From Kosakonia radicincitans DSM 16656 (GTDB taxonomy: Bacteria > Pseudomonadota > Gammaproteobacteria > Enterobacterales > Enterobacteriaceae), in assembly GCF_000280495.2 (NCBI RefSeq), contig NZ_CP018017.1, forward strand, positions 226,109 to 290,108: a stretch of 64,000 bases of DNA, in the 5' to 3' direction. Under the pieces are notes generated by a model, which ran no database searches, was not told the DNA's origin, and saw only the letters and a list, made by a program, of their open reading frames with translations. How positions within the stretch are numbered: position 1 is the first letter of the stretch; each line of letters begins with the position of its first letter. Position numbers and translations under genes: made by a program. Positions 63,034 through 64,000 of the stretch are shown one piece after another.

Positions 63034-64000
63034 TCACAGGGCTTTTTCTTTTCCCTTTCGTTCTATCCCACGAAACATCGCGCATTTCCGCACAATATCC
63101 AGTGTCGGGATGCTACCACTCCCCTGCTCTTTCACGCTCATTCGCAACGTGAGCCGTAGCAACATCTTGATGTCACGTGGTGGAAGTTCTGGGTAAGTGT
63201 TTACAAGTGATCTGACCAGTTCATCAGGAATGTTCACGCCAAAGTTCTCACCCATAATCTTCCAGATCTTTTGGGCATCTGATTTCTCCGGCACATCATA
63301 GTGAATGATTGCAGCGCATCTTGGTATGATAGCCTCATCGATGTCACTACCCCGGTTGCTTGTCATGAACATCAACCCATCGAAATACTCCAGTGTACGG
63401 AGGAACTCCGCAACGATGGCATTTTGAGTCAGTGATGCTCCACGCTGCATGACAAACACATCGGCTTCGTCCAGAAGCAGGACACAGTTCCAGCGTTTAG
63501 CCCGGGTCAGAATCGTCCGCAGATTTTTCTCAATGTCATCGGCGTTGGTTCCCAGTGCGCCAGCATGAATTGAGTACAGGGGCCGTTCAATGACCTCTGC
63601 ATACACTTCAGCAGTTAATGTCTTCCCAAGTCCGGGTGAGCCCACGCACATGATGATGTTACCCGCGCTTTTCCCTTCAACAATATCGCTGGTGAAAGCG
63701 CTGATATCCGTGGTCAGTATATCGAGTAAATCACGGTGGTCTTCCGGCAAAACCATCTTTTTTGGCAGTTCTTTATCATACTTGTATGGTTCTACGTTAT
63801 TGGCATGTATCCAGATAAAGTCTTGCAGCGAGAGATCAAAATAACGCTGCACAGGAATTTCGGGTAAAAGGCCAAACTGGTCATCTTCAAAAAGAGGCGA
63901 CTCCACTTCTGCACCGTAGGCATCGCACTCACTATCAGGCAAATCGTGTATCAGTTTATGCCCTGCTATTTCCAGATTCCGGTCGCTGTAGCTATACGAT
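63034..64000 (-). CDS. AAA+ ATPase, partial (N-terminus beyond the window)
   Basis: At least 320 residues; the frame is open from 64000 with no firm start inside the window (a TTG at 63942 is only one possibility). Walker A VGSPGLGKTLTAE, Walker B VLLLDEADVFV, sensor 1 MTSNRGS and the arginine-finger region IPRCAAI mark a classical AAA+ module of the Bcs1/CDC48-like kind, preceded by an N-terminal domain running off the edge. It ends IERKGKEKAL. Role unknown; unfoldase or remodelling ATPase by family. Confidence 0.85.
   Translation of the reverse strand, partial: SYSYSDRNLEIAGHKLIHDLPDSECDAYGAEVESPLFEDDQFGLLPEIPVQRYFDLSLQDFIWIHANNVEPYKYDKELPKKMVLPEDHRDLLDILTTDISAFTSDIVEGKSAGNIIMCVGSPGLGKTLTAEVYAEVIERPLYSIHAGALGTNADDIEKNLRTILTRAKRWNCVLLLDEADVFVMQRGASLTQNAIVAEFLRTLEYFDGLMFMTSNRGSDIDEAIIPRCAAIIHYDVPEKSDAQKIWKIMGENFGVNIPDELVRSLVNTYPELPPRDIKMLLRLTLRMSVKEQGSGSIPTLDIVRKCAMFRGIERKGKEKAL

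Overview
The window looks like about 64 kb of the backbone of a large, low-copy plasmid from an enterobacterium (Klebsiella, Raoultella, Enterobacter or a close relative). The reasons are enterobacterial frmR-frmA and IS26 sequences, an IS2-group element, two different iteron-type replication initiators of the Rep_3 kind found on IncHI-like plasmids, two partition proteins, and a long run of small minus-strand genes of unknown function. The link to the IncHI1B/IncHI5-like group is my inference from remembered family resemblance, not from a search.

Layout. 1-4.7 kb: formaldehyde module frmR-frmA with a clear FrmR operator, a plasmid uvrB homologue, a LysR fragment, a shortened flhD-like gene and a GNAT acetyltransferase. 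5.3-6 kb: remains of a vapBC pair. 6-11.7 kb: a probable defence cluster made of an unknown 276-aa gene, a PHP-domain/ABC-ATPase of the Ppl (TrlF) type, and a convergent 609-aa protein with an HEPN RxxxxH motif. 11.7-20.8 kb: lipoprotein, small membrane peptide, ParA plus a ribbon-helix-helix partner, an HTH regulator, a RES-domain protein facing a ParS/DUF2384-like protein, a tyrosine recombinase and an HEPN/zinc-ribbon gene. Copies of a TACAAATG/CATTTGTA palindrome are scattered through this part. 20.9-26.5 kb: a gene cut by IS26, a resolvase missing its start, and an A+T-rich SIR2-HerA defence pair. 27-35.4 kb: small membrane proteins, a large HNH protein, a cassette-like stretch with three copies of a 16-bp sequence, and small unknown genes.

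35.4-41.9 kb is the replication region. The first rep gene has CCTTCCCTCTCAATCCCACC-type repeats on both sides. The second rep gene lies behind a duplicated module (DnaA-box-like site, leader, five iterons at 21-bp spacing) and is followed by about 34 more iterons, many in head-to-head pairs. A second HNH gene, paralogous to the first, sits inside this field. 41.9-64 kb is almost entirely minus strand: an extremely acidic 100-aa protein, regulators, an 1125-aa unknown protein, a DndC/PAPS-reductase-like 811-aa protein, a DnaB-type helicase, ParB, a SprT-like metalloprotease, an IS2-like element with a clean CACGA duplication, and an AAA+ ATPase running off the edge.

Two regulatory patterns tie distant genes together. 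One is a promoter-like element TTCGTCA-N16-(A+T-rich -10), found about 55-60 bases before many starts between 37 and 63 kb. The other is the palindrome TGAACTATAGTTCA, found next to two genes 28 kb apart that share the same HTH module. Gene functions are inferred from motifs and remembered families; no search was run.
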